Source: Pseudomonas veronii (GTDB lineage Bacteria; Pseudomonadota; Gammaproteobacteria; Pseudomonadales; Pseudomonadaceae). Taken from it: DNA of 64,000 bases. The notes beneath the pieces were generated by a model, which saw only the letters and a list, made by a program, of their open reading frames with translations, was not told where the DNA came from and made no database searches. The first letter of the stretch is position 1. Each line of letters begins with the position of its first letter. The position numbers and the translations under genes are program-made. The stretch is from contig NZ_JYLL01000009.1 of assembly GCF_001439695.1 (NCBI RefSeq), forward strand, positions 124,001-188,000, read 5' to 3'. This document shows positions 27,116 through 35,547 of the stretch, one piece after another.

Positions 27116-27907
27116 GTGGCTTTTGTACAACTCGCCGAGGGCGAACTGCATTACCAACTGGATGGCCCCATCGATGCACCGGTGCTGGTGCTGTCCAATT
27201 CGCTGGGCACCGACCTGAATATGTGGGACACCCAGGTCCCGGCCTTTGCCGAGCACTTTCGCGTGCTGCGCTTCGATACCCGTGGCCACGGCCAATCCCT
27301 GGTGACCGAAGGCCCCTACAGCATCGAACAACTCGGCCGCGACGTGATTGCGCTGCTGGACGCGCTGGACATCCCGCGCGCGCATTTCTGCGGGCTGTCC
27401 ATGGGCGGGCTGATCGGCCAATGGCTGGGGATTCACGCGGGGGATCGTTTGCAGCGCCTGGTGGTGTGCAACACTGCGGCCAAGATCGGTACATCAGACG
27501 TGTGGAACCCGCGTATCGAGATGGTCCTGCGCGACGGTGCGGCCGCGATGGTGGCGCTGCGCGACGCGTCGATTGCGCGCTGGTTCACCGCCGATTTCGC
27601 GGCGGCCAACCCGCAGCAGGCCAAGCGCATTACCGACATGCTCGCGGCCACCTCGCCCCAGGGCTACGCCGCCAATTGCGCAGCGGTGCGCGATGCAGAC
27701 TTTAGCGAGCAACTGTCGGCGATCCACGTGCCGACCCTGGTGATCGCCGGCACTGAAGACGCTGTCACACCGCCCGCCGGCAGCCACTTTATCCAGCGCC
27801 AGGTACAGGGGGCCGAGTACGCCGAGTTCTACGCCGCCCACCTGTCCAACGTGCAAGCCGGTGCCGCGTTCAGCGACCGGGTCATTCAATTTCTGCTGGC
27901 CCGCTGA
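27116..27907 (+). CDS. pcaD: 3-oxoadipate enol-lactonase PcaD
   Basis: A 263-residue alpha/beta hydrolase that opens beta-ketoadipate enol-lactone to beta-ketoadipate. The nucleophile elbow GLSMGG (Ser near residue 94), FDTRGHGQS before it, and a C-terminal His in AAHLSNVQAG make up the catalytic set, with an Asp in AGTEDAVTPP. The start codon is GTG, with GAGGAGA 7 bp upstream. The gene is separate from pcaC rather than fused as in the PcaL form. Confidence 0.96.
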   Translation: MAFVQLAEGELHYQLDGPIDAPVLVLSNSLGTDLNMWDTQVPAFAEHFRVLRFDTRGHGQSLVTEGPYSIEQLGRDVIALLDALDIPRAHFCGLSMGGLIGQWLGIHAGDRLQRLVVCNTAAKIGTSDVWNPRIEMVLRDGAAAMVALRDASIARWFTADFAAANPQQAKRITDMLAATSPQGYAANCAAVRDADFSEQLSAIHVPTLVIAGTEDAVTPPAGSHFIQRQVQGAEYAEFYAAHLSNVQAGAAFSDRVIQFLLAR

Positions 27908-27917
27908 GGAGTCTTTT

Positions 27918-28310
27918 GTGGACGAGAAACAACGTTACGCCGACGGCCTGCAAGTGCGCCGCGAAGTGCTGGGCGACGCGCATGTCGACCGCAGCCTGAA
28001 TGCCTTGACCGAGTTCAACAGCGAATTCCAGGACATGATCACCCGCCACGCCTGGGGCGATATCTGGACCCGCCCCGGCCTGCCCAGGCACACCCGCAGT
28101 TTGATCACCATCGCCATGCTGATCGGCATGAACCGCGGCGAAGAACTCAAACTGCACCTGCGCGCCGCCGCCAGCAATGGCGTGACCCGTGCCGAGATCA
28201 AGGAAGTGCTGATGCAAAGCGCGATCTACTGCGGGATTCCGGCGGCGAATGCGACGTTTCATCTGGCCGAATCGGTGTGGGATGAATTGGGGGTCGAGTC
28301 GCGCGCTTAG
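27918..28310 (+). CDS. pcaC: 4-carboxymuconolactone decarboxylase PcaC
   Basis: A 130-residue CMD-family enzyme that decarboxylates gamma-carboxymuconolactone. The core reads WGDIWTRPGLPRHTRSLITIAML, LHLRAAASNGVTRAEIKEVLMQSAIYCGIPAAN, which includes the conserved Glu/Cys/His region of the family. The start codon is GTG (V-DEKQRYADG), preceded by GAGGAGT. It is the last gene of the pca run; no clear intrinsic terminator follows. Confidence 0.96.
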   Translation: MDEKQRYADGLQVRREVLGDAHVDRSLNALTEFNSEFQDMITRHAWGDIWTRPGLPRHTRSLITIAMLIGMNRGEELKLHLRAAASNGVTRAEIKEVLMQSAIYCGIPAANATFHLAESVWDELGVESRA

Positions 28311-28398
28311 TGCGACTCGGCACTGCACTCCTGGCGAGAGGCAACAGGTTGTCGAGGAGCGGTCGCTGACCGTCACGGGGCTGAGCGGTCAGGTCGAC

Positions 28399-29865
28399 TC
28401 ACAGGGAGCCGTAGCTTTTTCTCAGGGGCAGGCCCATTTCTTCTCGTAACGCGTTTTCGGTCAGTGGGTAAGGATTTGACGTGGTTGGCGCAGTTGCGGG
28501 GTCGTTGTCAAAGTCGAAGGGCGGACTGGCAGTTTCCAGGCCGACGACCTGGCGTTCATCATTGGGCTCCTGGGTGCGTGTGCCGTCCGGGCGGATAATT
28601 TCCGTATTGCCGAGAAATGTGCTGCCTGTGGCTGCGTTATAAGCGTGACCCAGTTCGTGGTACAGGGTCGTGGTGGTCGGCAGAAACACACGCGACTCGT
28701 CCGAGGCTTCTCTGGGGATGACCGGGTTATAGGTCACAAACGATTCTGTCGTGCCCGCGCCACGGACCCCATCGCGGATGATCGTGGGGTCCTGCCATTC
28801 TTCCAGGGGAACGCCCTCCGGCGGCACGACGATGTGAGTATCAGTGATATCTTGCATTATCGTGACTTTGGCTCCGCTGCGCTCTGCGGCGGCGTCCAGT
28901 TCATTCAACATGTGCTGGCTGTTGGGAGAGCCTCGGTAAAACTCCAGGTCATCCTCAACCCGTTGCTTGAATGCCGGGGAACCTTCGATATCAATCGCCT
29001 TGCGCCCTGCATTTTCGGGCAATGGCACGGTCTCGATAAACTTGAATCCGAATGGCAATCCCAGGTGATCGCTGCGTTTACCGTACACAACGTCGTCGCT
29101 TGAGTTGGAATAGACGCTGTCTTGACCTCTACCCGTGTAGATATGGCTTCGGCCATAAGCGTTTATCTGATCATCGCCTTTGCCGCCGTGCATGATGTTG
29201 TGGCCGCTTCCGCCGTGCATCAGGTCGTCATCGTTTCCTCCGTCCATGTAGCTGGTTTTGCTGTCAGGACCGTAACCCGCGTACATGCGGTCGTTGCCGT
29301 TCCCGCCGTACATGGTGTTATTGCCTGTGCCGCCCATCATGGTGTCATCGCCGTCGTCACCGCCGGCGTAACTGCTTGCGCTGCCCAGTTGGATGATGTC
29401 ATTACCCGCGCCGCCGTAAACTTGGCTTTTACCACCTCCGGTCTGTATATGATCGTTACCTTCACCTCCATGGATTAGGGTGTAAGCCATCACATCAGGA
29501 TCAATGCGAACGGTGTCGTCACCTTTGTTCGCCCTGATGGCTATCGCTGTCGCATCGCTGTTAGCAGCGGGCAGTAAATAACTTTTGCCATTTATCATGG
29601 CATTGAGTTGGCCGCGTTCGCCTTTGCTGATGTGAATGTCGTCTGCGCCATCGGCAGTATCGATTTTTAGAATCGTCACATTTTTTTTCCCGCTTTCCCC
29701 CTGATACGACGTGGTTGTCAGTGTGATATCGACATTTTTGTCACTGACAATCTTGCTGGTCTGGGGGGGAGGGCTGTTTACGAGTGCAGTGGCGCCTGGA
29801 GCTGGCGATCCGCCGGGGAGGGCATTAGGTTCGGGCGCTTTAGGCGCAACGGAAGAGGTTTGCAT
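28399..29865 (-). CDS. RTX-repeat protein with C-terminal M91 (NleD/HopH1-like) zinc metallopeptidase domain
   Basis: A 488-residue protein from the ATG at 29865 (a TTG two codons upstream is an alternative). It has a Pro-rich N-terminus (1-40), a region of calcium-binding-type nonapeptides such as GGAGNDIIQ and GGNGNDRMY (about 133-258), and a C-terminal domain with HELGH at 403-407, the HExxH zinc site. The downstream ERQVVGLE and TENALREEMGLPLRKSY blocks are M91 features. NleD of E. coli and HopH1 of P. syringae are M91 type III effectors, and NleD cuts host JNK and p38. Here the peptidase is joined to RTX repeats that sit N-terminal to it, the reverse of usual RTX exoproteins. A paralogue lies at 31014-32555. 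Secretion route and target are unknown. Confidence 0.78.
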   Translation of the reverse strand: MQTSSVAPKAPEPNALPGGSPAPGATALVNSPPPQTSKIVSDKNVDITLTTTSYQGESGKKNVTILKIDTADGADDIHISKGERGQLNAMINGKSYLLPAANSDATAIAIRANKGDDTVRIDPDVMAYTLIHGGEGNDHIQTGGGKSQVYGGAGNDIIQLGSASSYAGGDDGDDTMMGGTGNNTMYGGNGNDRMYAGYGPDSKTSYMDGGNDDDLMHGGSGHNIMHGGKGDDQINAYGRSHIYTGRGQDSVYSNSSDDVVYGKRSDHLGLPFGFKFIETVPLPENAGRKAIDIEGSPAFKQRVEDDLEFYRGSPNSQHMLNELDAAAERSGAKVTIMQDITDTHIVVPPEGVPLEEWQDPTIIRDGVRGAGTTESFVTYNPVIPREASDESRVFLPTTTTLYHELGHAYNAATGSTFLGNTEIIRPDGTRTQEPNDERQVVGLETASPPFDFDNDPATAPTTSNPYPLTENALREEMGLPLRKSYGSL

Positions 29866-30002
29866 CGTCAATACTCTTTCTTGTGAGCGTCGGTGATTTA
29901 CCGCCGATCAGTGGTGAAAAAGTTGGAGGGGTTCCCGCATGACGATAACTACTTCATTACAGCATGTATGAAAAAAGACAACGCACAGCCCGATAACGCA
30001 CA

Positions 30003-30902
30003 TCACTTGGAATCGGCGTCCCACACCCAATTCCACACCCCGGGCAGATGCACTTCTTCACTCGCTTGTTTCACGGTACGCGCCAATGCCGCCCGCTCCA
30101 GTGCTGCGTGATCGGTGTAGAACGGCTCGGCGGCGGTCTTCAGGCCGTCGATCCGGGCGCTGTCCATCAGGATCTGCAGGTACTCTTGCAGATGTCGCGC
30201 GGTGTAGCGGTTGATGTCGTGGAAGGTCACCACCACCGGTATCACGCCGTCGACTGTCGGCAATTCCCCCAAGGCGATGCGTTCGCGCACCACCGACAGC
30301 TGGCGGATCAGGTTCTCGCGGCGGCGCGGGCTGGCGTTGAAGCCCCAGATCTTGCCGTCGTTGGCGCTCAGGTCGGTCAACAACACCTTCATGCCGTGGC
30401 GCTGGTAGGCGGCGAAGGTGCGCCGGTCGTAGTTCCAGAAGGGCGGGCGCACCAGCGTCGGCGACACGCCGGTGATCGCGGCGATATCCGCAGCGCCCTG
30501 GCTGAGGGTGCGTTCAAGCTCGGCGTCGCTCAACCAGCGATGGTTGGTATGAAAGGCCGTGGCCGTGTGGAACGCCAGCACATGCCCGGCCGCGAACTCA
30601 CGTTCCATGGTCTTGCGACCCCGTGAACTGCCGCCGGAGCGCGAGGCTTCGGTCTGCAGAAAGAACACCGCCTTGATGCCCGGCAATACCGGGTTGTTTG
30701 CCAGGTCGGCCATCACCGAGCGGGTCGGGTTGTTGTACCCCGAGGCGCTGGGACCGTCATCGAACGTCAGCAGAAAACGGATCGGCGCCTGGGCCTGCAG
30801 GCGTTGTTCGGTCTGCGGCGTCAGCGTGATGGGCGCGCTGATGCAGCCGCTGAGGCTCAAGGCCAGGGCAAGCAAGGCGGATGCGATGGCGAAAGATTTC
30901 AT
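30003..30902 (-). CDS. Polysaccharide deacetylase-family lipoprotein
   Basis: A 299-residue lipoprotein from the ATG at 30902: MKSFAIASALLALALSLSGC is a signal peptide with lipobox LSGC. The NodB-homology domain shows TFDDGPS (motif 1, metal/catalytic Asp), the His pair in HTATAFHTNH (motif 2), RPPFWNYD (motif 3), LSANDGKIWG (motif 4) and VTFHDIN (motif 5, catalytic His). It would remove acetyl groups from an envelope polysaccharide or peptidoglycan, most likely in the periplasm. It is on the same strand as, and between, the two M91-RTX genes. The longer reading frame from 31001 would bury the signal peptide, so the shorter start is used. Confidence 0.88.
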   Translation of the reverse strand: MKSFAIASALLALALSLSGCISAPITLTPQTEQRLQAQAPIRFLLTFDDGPSASGYNNPTRSVMADLANNPVLPGIKAVFFLQTEASRSGGSSRGRKTMEREFAAGHVLAFHTATAFHTNHRWLSDAELERTLSQGAADIAAITGVSPTLVRPPFWNYDRRTFAAYQRHGMKVLLTDLSANDGKIWGFNASPRRRENLIRQLSVVRERIALGELPTVDGVIPVVVTFHDINRYTARHLQEYLQILMDSARIDGLKTAAEPFYTDHAALERAALARTVKQASEEVHLPGVWNWVWDADSK

Positions 30903-31013
30903 GGGTGCGCAGGCTCGAATAAAACCCGCTGCTGGATGGGTCAGCAGCGGCAGGCGCGCACGATACCGCAAGATGCTCGGCGTGGGGTTAAAGGCTGACA
31001 AACGCGATCTGGT

Positions 31014-32555
31014 TTAACCTACGTATTGCGCTCGCAGTGGCCTACCCATTTCCTCGTTCAAAGCGTTTTCAGTGAAGGGCTTGGGGTTGGTGGTGATGGC
31101 CGGCGTGGCAGGGTCGTTGTCAAAATCAAAGGCGGCTGCGCTGCTCTCAAGGCCGACGGCCTGGCGTTCACTGTTAGGTACTTCGTGCGCCTGCCCCTCG
31201 AATACTTCCTGCGTGGAACCCGTGAAGGCGGTGCCGTTGGCGGCGTTATAGGCGTGAGCCATTTCGTGGTAGAGCCCGATGATGGGCGGGTGAGTCGTGC
31301 CCGCCGAGGGGTTCAGTTGGGACCGGTTGTATTCAATGTGCGCGCGGTCAGCCCGAGACCCGGGTACTCCGTCGACCATGAACCCCCACTTGGGATCGTC
31401 GCCGACTACCGGCGCACGTTCGTCCTGCAGCAGGGCCAGGAGTTCCTGGCTGCCGTAGATGTACCCGCTGCCGTTCTCCTGCCGATCTTCCACAATCGTT
31501 ACCGGGGCGCCGTTGCGATCGGCAGCCGCGTCCATCTCTGCGAGCATCTGCTGGCCTTGGGGAGAGTGGCGTAACAGCGCCAAATCGTCTTCGACCCGTT
31601 GGATGAACGCGGCAGATCCCTTGATCGCAAACCCCTTGATTGGGCCGGCGTGGGCAGACACGGCCGTCAATAGCGAGCCATTGAGAGGGTTGATCGAATC
31701 GCCGGGCTGGGCGTAGATCCGGTCGCCCGGTCGATTGGCAATGACGGTGTCGTAACCGTCGCCGGTGTAGAAGGTGCTTCGGTCGTGGCCGATCAAGCGA
31801 TCGTGCCCGGTGCCTCCATGCAACACCGTGTGGCCGGAGCCGGCGTACAGCCGGTCATTGCCGTTGCCGCCATCCAGATAGCTGGCTTTTCGGCGCGATC
31901 CCGCGCCCGCATAGAGGCGGTCATTGCCGTTGTTGCCATAGAGCACGCTGTCGCCGCTGCCGCCCATGAGCCGGTCGTCACCGTCATTGCCCTCGGCGTA
32001 GCCAAGGCCGCTGCCAAGGCGCACGACGTCGTTACCGTTGCCGCCGAATACGCGGGTGTCGCCACCGCCGGCCTGGATTCGGTCATTGCCGTTCCCCGCT
32101 TCAATCACGATGGGCTGCATGACGTTGGCATCGATGTGTACGTGGTCATTGCCGCCGTGGGTCTTCAGGTACAGGGTCAGCGGTTTGCCATCGTTATCGT
32201 GGCTGGCAAAACGATACAACCGGCCATTGAGGCGAATGTTCAACTGATCGTCAGAAGCCTGGCTGATGTGGACCTGGTCCGCGTCGTTGCCGGTTTCCAG
32301 GAGCAGGCTGTTGTTCAGGCTGAAGGAATAGCCGCGCTCCCATATCGACTGTCCGCTGGCTTTTAGATTGCCGTCATTCAGGAATGGGTGCAGATAGGTC
32401 TGGATCGATGTGCCTGGGAGGAACTGCAAATGGGCAGGTTTGGCCAGCCCGTAGTGACCAGTGTCGAACGTTGCTACTGGGCGCGCTGCAGGTAAGGGCG
32501 GTACGCCATCGAGGAGGCGTGGGAGAAGGCGGGTACTACCGTTGAAAACATCCAT
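31014..32555 (-). CDS. RTX-repeat protein with C-terminal M91 (NleD/HopH1-like) zinc metallopeptidase domain, paralogue
   Basis: A 513-residue paralogue of the 28399-29865 protein with the same order: an N-terminal region (1-130), RTX-like repeats such as EAGNGNDRIQ, GGNGNDVVR and GGNGNDRLY (about 152-270), and an M91 domain with HEMAH at 430-434, followed by ERQAVGLE and TENALNEEMGRPLRAQY. The two proteins are clearly related over the repeat and peptidase parts (shared RVEDDL, LxEMDAAAxRxGA, YHExxHAYNA) but differ at the N-terminus. The gene starts 14 bp past a strong hairpin that ends the upstream oprD gene. No secretion genes are nearby. The zinc site looks intact in both copies. Confidence 0.78.
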   Translation of the reverse strand: MDVFNGSTRLLPRLLDGVPPLPAARPVATFDTGHYGLAKPAHLQFLPGTSIQTYLHPFLNDGNLKASGQSIWERGYSFSLNNSLLLETGNDADQVHISQASDDQLNIRLNGRLYRFASHDNDGKPLTLYLKTHGGNDHVHIDANVMQPIVIEAGNGNDRIQAGGGDTRVFGGNGNDVVRLGSGLGYAEGNDGDDRLMGGSGDSVLYGNNGNDRLYAGAGSRRKASYLDGGNGNDRLYAGSGHTVLHGGTGHDRLIGHDRSTFYTGDGYDTVIANRPGDRIYAQPGDSINPLNGSLLTAVSAHAGPIKGFAIKGSAAFIQRVEDDLALLRHSPQGQQMLAEMDAAADRNGAPVTIVEDRQENGSGYIYGSQELLALLQDERAPVVGDDPKWGFMVDGVPGSRADRAHIEYNRSQLNPSAGTTHPPIIGLYHEMAHAYNAANGTAFTGSTQEVFEGQAHEVPNSERQAVGLESSAAAFDFDNDPATPAITTNPKPFTENALNEEMGRPLRAQYVG

Positions 32556-32568
32556 GTGTGGTCCTTGT

Positions 32569-32599
32569 TTAAGCGCCAGGTATCAGCCCTGGCGCTTAA
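32569..32599. terminator. Hairpin between oprD-like porin and M91-RTX gene
   Basis: TTAAGCGCCAGG and CCTGGCGCTTAA form a 12-bp stem with a 7-base loop. It lies 48 bp beyond the porin stop on the minus strand and only 14 bp before the start of the next gene, so it can end porin transcription and also structure the leader of the M91-RTX mRNA. Only a weak A/T-rich tail follows (TTAAACAAGGA). Confidence 0.6.
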
Positions 32600-32646
32600 C
32601 AGTGACCACCCGCAGCAAATCGTTCCCGCCAAGGTGTAATACGGCT

Positions 32647-33897
32647 TTACAGCAGACTGATCGGGTAGCTGACGATCAAGCGGTTTTCATCGAACTCATT
32701 GTTGCTGAAGTCGCGACGGATGCTGGAATTGCGCCAGCGCAGCGTGAGGTTTTTCAGGGCGCCGCTCTGCAGCGTGTAGCCCAATTCGCTTTCGCGGCCC
32801 CACTCCTTGCCGTCGGGGATGGTGCCGGTATGCACGTTGCTGCCGCTGATATAGCGGTTCATCAAGGTCAGGCCCGGTACGCCGAGGGCGGCAAAGTTAT
32901 AGTCGTGCCGCACTTGCCAGGATTTCTCCTGGGCGTTGTCGTAGCTGGAGTTGTAACTGTCGTTGGCCAGGGTACCGCCGCTGGTGCCGTTGACGCGCAT
33001 CCAGGCGCTGTTGCCGGTGAGTTTTTGCAGGCCGACGTAGAAGGTGTTGCCGCCGTACTTGGCCGAGAACAGGCCGGACCAGGTTTTGTTGTCCAGCTCG
33101 CCTGCGCGGGCGCTGCCGTCGTCCTTGCCGTAGAAGAACCCGAGGTTGGCGCCCAGGGTCCAGTCGCCCACGGGTTGGCTATGGACCAGGTTGACGAACT
33201 GCTGGCGGTAGATGTCCTTGAGCTGGGCATTCCACAGGCCGACCTGGGTGCGTTTGTCGTTGAACGTGTATTCGCCGCCCTGGAAGTTGAAGCGGTCGGA
33301 GGTGAAGGCGGCTTTGCCGAACATCGACATGTCCGACATGCTGCTGTCGTCCCGCGGGCTGTTGGCGCGGAACTGGCCGCCGTAGAGGGTCAGGCCGTCG
33401 ATTTCCTTCGAGGTGATCTGCCCGCCGCGCAGGGTTTGCGGCAGGGAACGGCCGTCGTCGGCGCGCAGGATCGGCAGCGTCGGCATCCATTCGCCGACCT
33501 TCAGTTCGGTCTTCGAAATCCGCGCCTTGAACGCCACACCCAGGCGCCCGAAATCATCGGCGGGGCGGCCGTCGTGGTCCAGCGGCAATAACTGTGAACC
33601 GCCAGTGCCGCGCCCGCCATCAAGCTTGAGCGAGTACAGCCCCAGTACATCCACGCCAAACCCCACGGTGCCCTGAGTGAAGCCGGACTTGGCGTCGAGA
33701 ATGAAACTTTGCGTCCACTCCTGCGCGCCGCCCTGGGCTTTGGTCGGGTTGGTGAAGTTACGGTTGATGAAGAAATTGCGCAGGTTGAGGTTGGCGCTGG
33801 CGTCCTCCATAAAACCGTGTTCTTCGGCGACGACGGGAAACGCGAGGCTGGCGACTGCGGTGGCCAGCAATAGCTGGCGAGGGTGAAAAGTGCTCAT
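32647..33897 (-). CDS. OprD-family outer-membrane porin
   Basis: A 416-residue porin from the ATG at 33897, with a Sec signal peptide ending FPVVAEEHG. The mature start FMEDASANLNLRNFFINRNF is the OprD-family opening. Further family blocks are GFTQGTVGFGVDVLGLYSLKLDGG, LKVGEWMPTLPILRADDGRSLPQTLRG (basic ladder/substrate arginines) and the ending LIVSYPISLL. Members take up basic amino acids or small carboxylates; the OprE/OprQ-like subgroup looks closer than OprD itself, but this is a guess. The longer frame from 33969 is rejected because it buries the signal peptide. Confidence 0.9.
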   Translation of the reverse strand: MSTFHPRQLLLATAVASLAFPVVAEEHGFMEDASANLNLRNFFINRNFTNPTKAQGGAQEWTQSFILDAKSGFTQGTVGFGVDVLGLYSLKLDGGRGTGGSQLLPLDHDGRPADDFGRLGVAFKARISKTELKVGEWMPTLPILRADDGRSLPQTLRGGQITSKEIDGLTLYGGQFRANSPRDDSSMSDMSMFGKAAFTSDRFNFQGGEYTFNDKRTQVGLWNAQLKDIYRQQFVNLVHSQPVGDWTLGANLGFFYGKDDGSARAGELDNKTWSGLFSAKYGGNTFYVGLQKLTGNSAWMRVNGTSGGTLANDSYNSSYDNAQEKSWQVRHDYNFAALGVPGLTLMNRYISGSNVHTGTIPDGKEWGRESELGYTLQSGALKNLTLRWRNSSIRRDFSNNEFDENRLIVSYPISLL

Positions 33898-34040
33898 GGC
33901 ATTGGACCTGTTGTTATTGGGGTTATGCAGGTGGCGGCCATGGTGCGGGGCAGTGCGGGGGTGGTTCAATCGGGGGAGGGCGGGTTTTGGGCGATGATCG
34001 AACGCAACTTGTCCGCGCGCGGTGGGTACCGCTCAGGCAT

Positions 34041-34072
34041 AAAAAAACCGCTTCCGGTGAGGGAAGCGGTTT
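34041..34072 (-). terminator. Intrinsic terminator of the emhABC operon
   Basis: AAACCGCTTCC GGTGAG GGAAGCGGTTT stem, followed on the minus strand by a run of seven T residues. It lies 18 bp past the emhC stop codon. Confidence 0.92.
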
Positions 34073-34089
34073 GGTTTACAGCGCGACTA

Positions 34090-35547
34090 TCAGAACAACT
34101 TCATCTTTGGCGCTTCTTCTTTCAGCGGCTGGTTACTCGCCGCCTGTTCATTCCAGCCACCGCCGAGGGCCTTGTACAGGTTGACCTCGCTGGTCAACTG
34201 CGCGAGGCGGTCGGTGATCAGCGATTGCTGGGCACTGAACAGCTGGCGCTGGGCGTCGAGGAACGTCAGGTTGCTGTCGACACCAATGCGGTAGCGACGC
34301 TCGGCCAGGCGGTAGTAATCCTGGTTGGCGGCGACGAAACCACGCTGGGCCTCCAACTGCTCCTTGTAGGTCTCACGCGCGGCGAGGCCGTCGGAAACTT
34401 CCTGGAAGCCGGTCTGGATGGCCTTCTCGTAGTTTGCCACGTTGATCTCTTTCTGGATCTTCGAGTAGTCCAGGCTGGCGCGCAGGCTGCCGGCGTTGAA
34501 GATCGGGATGTTGATCTGCGGGGCGAACGACCAGGTGCCCGAGCCGCCTTTGAACAGACCGCCCAGGTCCGGGCTCATGGTCCCGGCGTTGGCTGTCAGG
34601 CTGATGCTCGGGAAGAACGCCGCGCGGGCGGCGCCGATGTTGGCGTTGGCTGCCTTGAGGTTGTACTCGGCCTGCAGGATGTCGGGGCGACGCTGCAACA
34701 GGTCCGATGGCAACCCGGTCGGCACTTCGCTGAGCAGGTTATCCGACAGCGGCTTGCTGACGAGATTCGCCGGCAGGCCGGTGCCGAGTAGCAGGGTCAG
34801 GCTGTTTTCGTCCTGGGCCACCTGGCGGGTATAGCGTGCCAGGGCCACCCGGGCGTTTTCCACCGAGGTGCGCGCTTGGCTCAGGTCGAGGGCCGAGGAC
34901 ACGCCGACTTCGTTGCTGCGCGAGGTCAGCTTGTAGCTTTGCTCGTATGCGCCCAGGGTTTCCTGGGTCAGCTTGAGCAATTCCTTGTCGGCCTGCCAGG
35001 TCAGGTAGGCGGTGGCCACACTGGCCACCAGGCTGATCTGGGTGCTGCGCCGCGCTTCTTCGGTTGCGAAGTATTTCTGCAGCGCTTCCTCGCTCAGGCT
35101 GCGGACACGGCCGAACAGGTCCAGCTCATAGGAGCTGATGCCCAGGGTGGCCGAGTACGAACTGCTGATGCCTGCTTTACCGGTTTGCGACGAGCGTGCC
35201 GGTACGCGCTGACGGCTGCCGCTGCCAGTGGCCGATACGGCCGGGAACAGGTCGGCGCGCTGGATGTTGTACTGCGCCGCGTAAGCATCGATGTTCAAGG
35301 CCGCGACGCGCAGGTCGCGGTTGTTCACCAGTGCGGTCTGGATCAGCTGTTGCAGGGCAGGGTCATGGAAAAACTGCTTCCAGCCCTGTTCGGCGGCGGC
35401 CTGGTTCGGAGCCTGGGCCGACGAATACGCCGGGCCCTGCGGGAACTGCGCGGCCACCGGCGCCTCGGGGCGCTGATAGTCAGGTATCAGCGAGCAGCCA
35501 CTGAGCACGAATGCCGTGACGGCTAAGGAAAGTAGCGACTTGCTCAT
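34090..35547 (-). CDS. emhC: RND efflux outer-membrane channel EmhC/TtgC (OprM family)
   Basis: A 485-residue outer-membrane factor. The N-terminus [18 protein letters not shown] ends in a lipobox, followed by [13 protein letters not shown] typical of the NodT/OprM group. Two OEP repeats form the trimeric beta-barrel and periplasmic alpha-tunnel; [15 protein letters not shown] (about residues 130-145) and the second-repeat equivalents are recognisable. It is the last gene of emhA-emhB-emhC, its start overlapping emhB by 4 bases. It probably exports hydrophobic antibiotics, solvents or aromatics, as in EmhABC of P. fluorescens and TtgABC of P. putida. Confidence 0.93.
   Translation of the reverse strand: MSKSLLSLAVTAFVLSGCSLIPDYQRPEAPVAAQFPQGPAYSSAQAPNQAAAEQGWKQFFHDPALQQLIQTALVNNRDLRVAALNIDAYAAQYNIQRADLFPAVSATGSGSRQRVPARSSQTGKAGISSSYSATLGISSYELDLFGRVRSLSEEALQKYFATEEARRSTQISLVASVATAYLTWQADKELLKLTQETLGAYEQSYKLTSRSNEVGVSSALDLSQARTSVENARVALARYTRQVAQDENSLTLLLGTGLPANLVSKPLSDNLLSEVPTGLPSDLLQRRPDILQAEYNLKAANANIGAARAAFFPSISLTANAGTMSPDLGGLFKGGSGTWSFAPQINIPIFNAGSLRASLDYSKIQKEINVANYEKAIQTGFQEVSDGLAARETYKEQLEAQRGFVAANQDYYRLAERRYRIGVDSNLTFLDAQRQLFSAQQSLITDRLAQLTSEVNLYKALGGGWNEQAASNQPLKEEAPKMKLF

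Noticed and set aside
17621..28310. A pobA (4-hydroxybenzoate hydroxylase) gene within the pca cluster
   Set aside because: No flavoprotein hydroxylase reading frame is present; pobA must be elsewhere.
28399..32555. Type III secretion effector locus
   Set aside because: M91 relatives are type III effectors, but no hrp box, chaperone gene or secretion gene is visible here.
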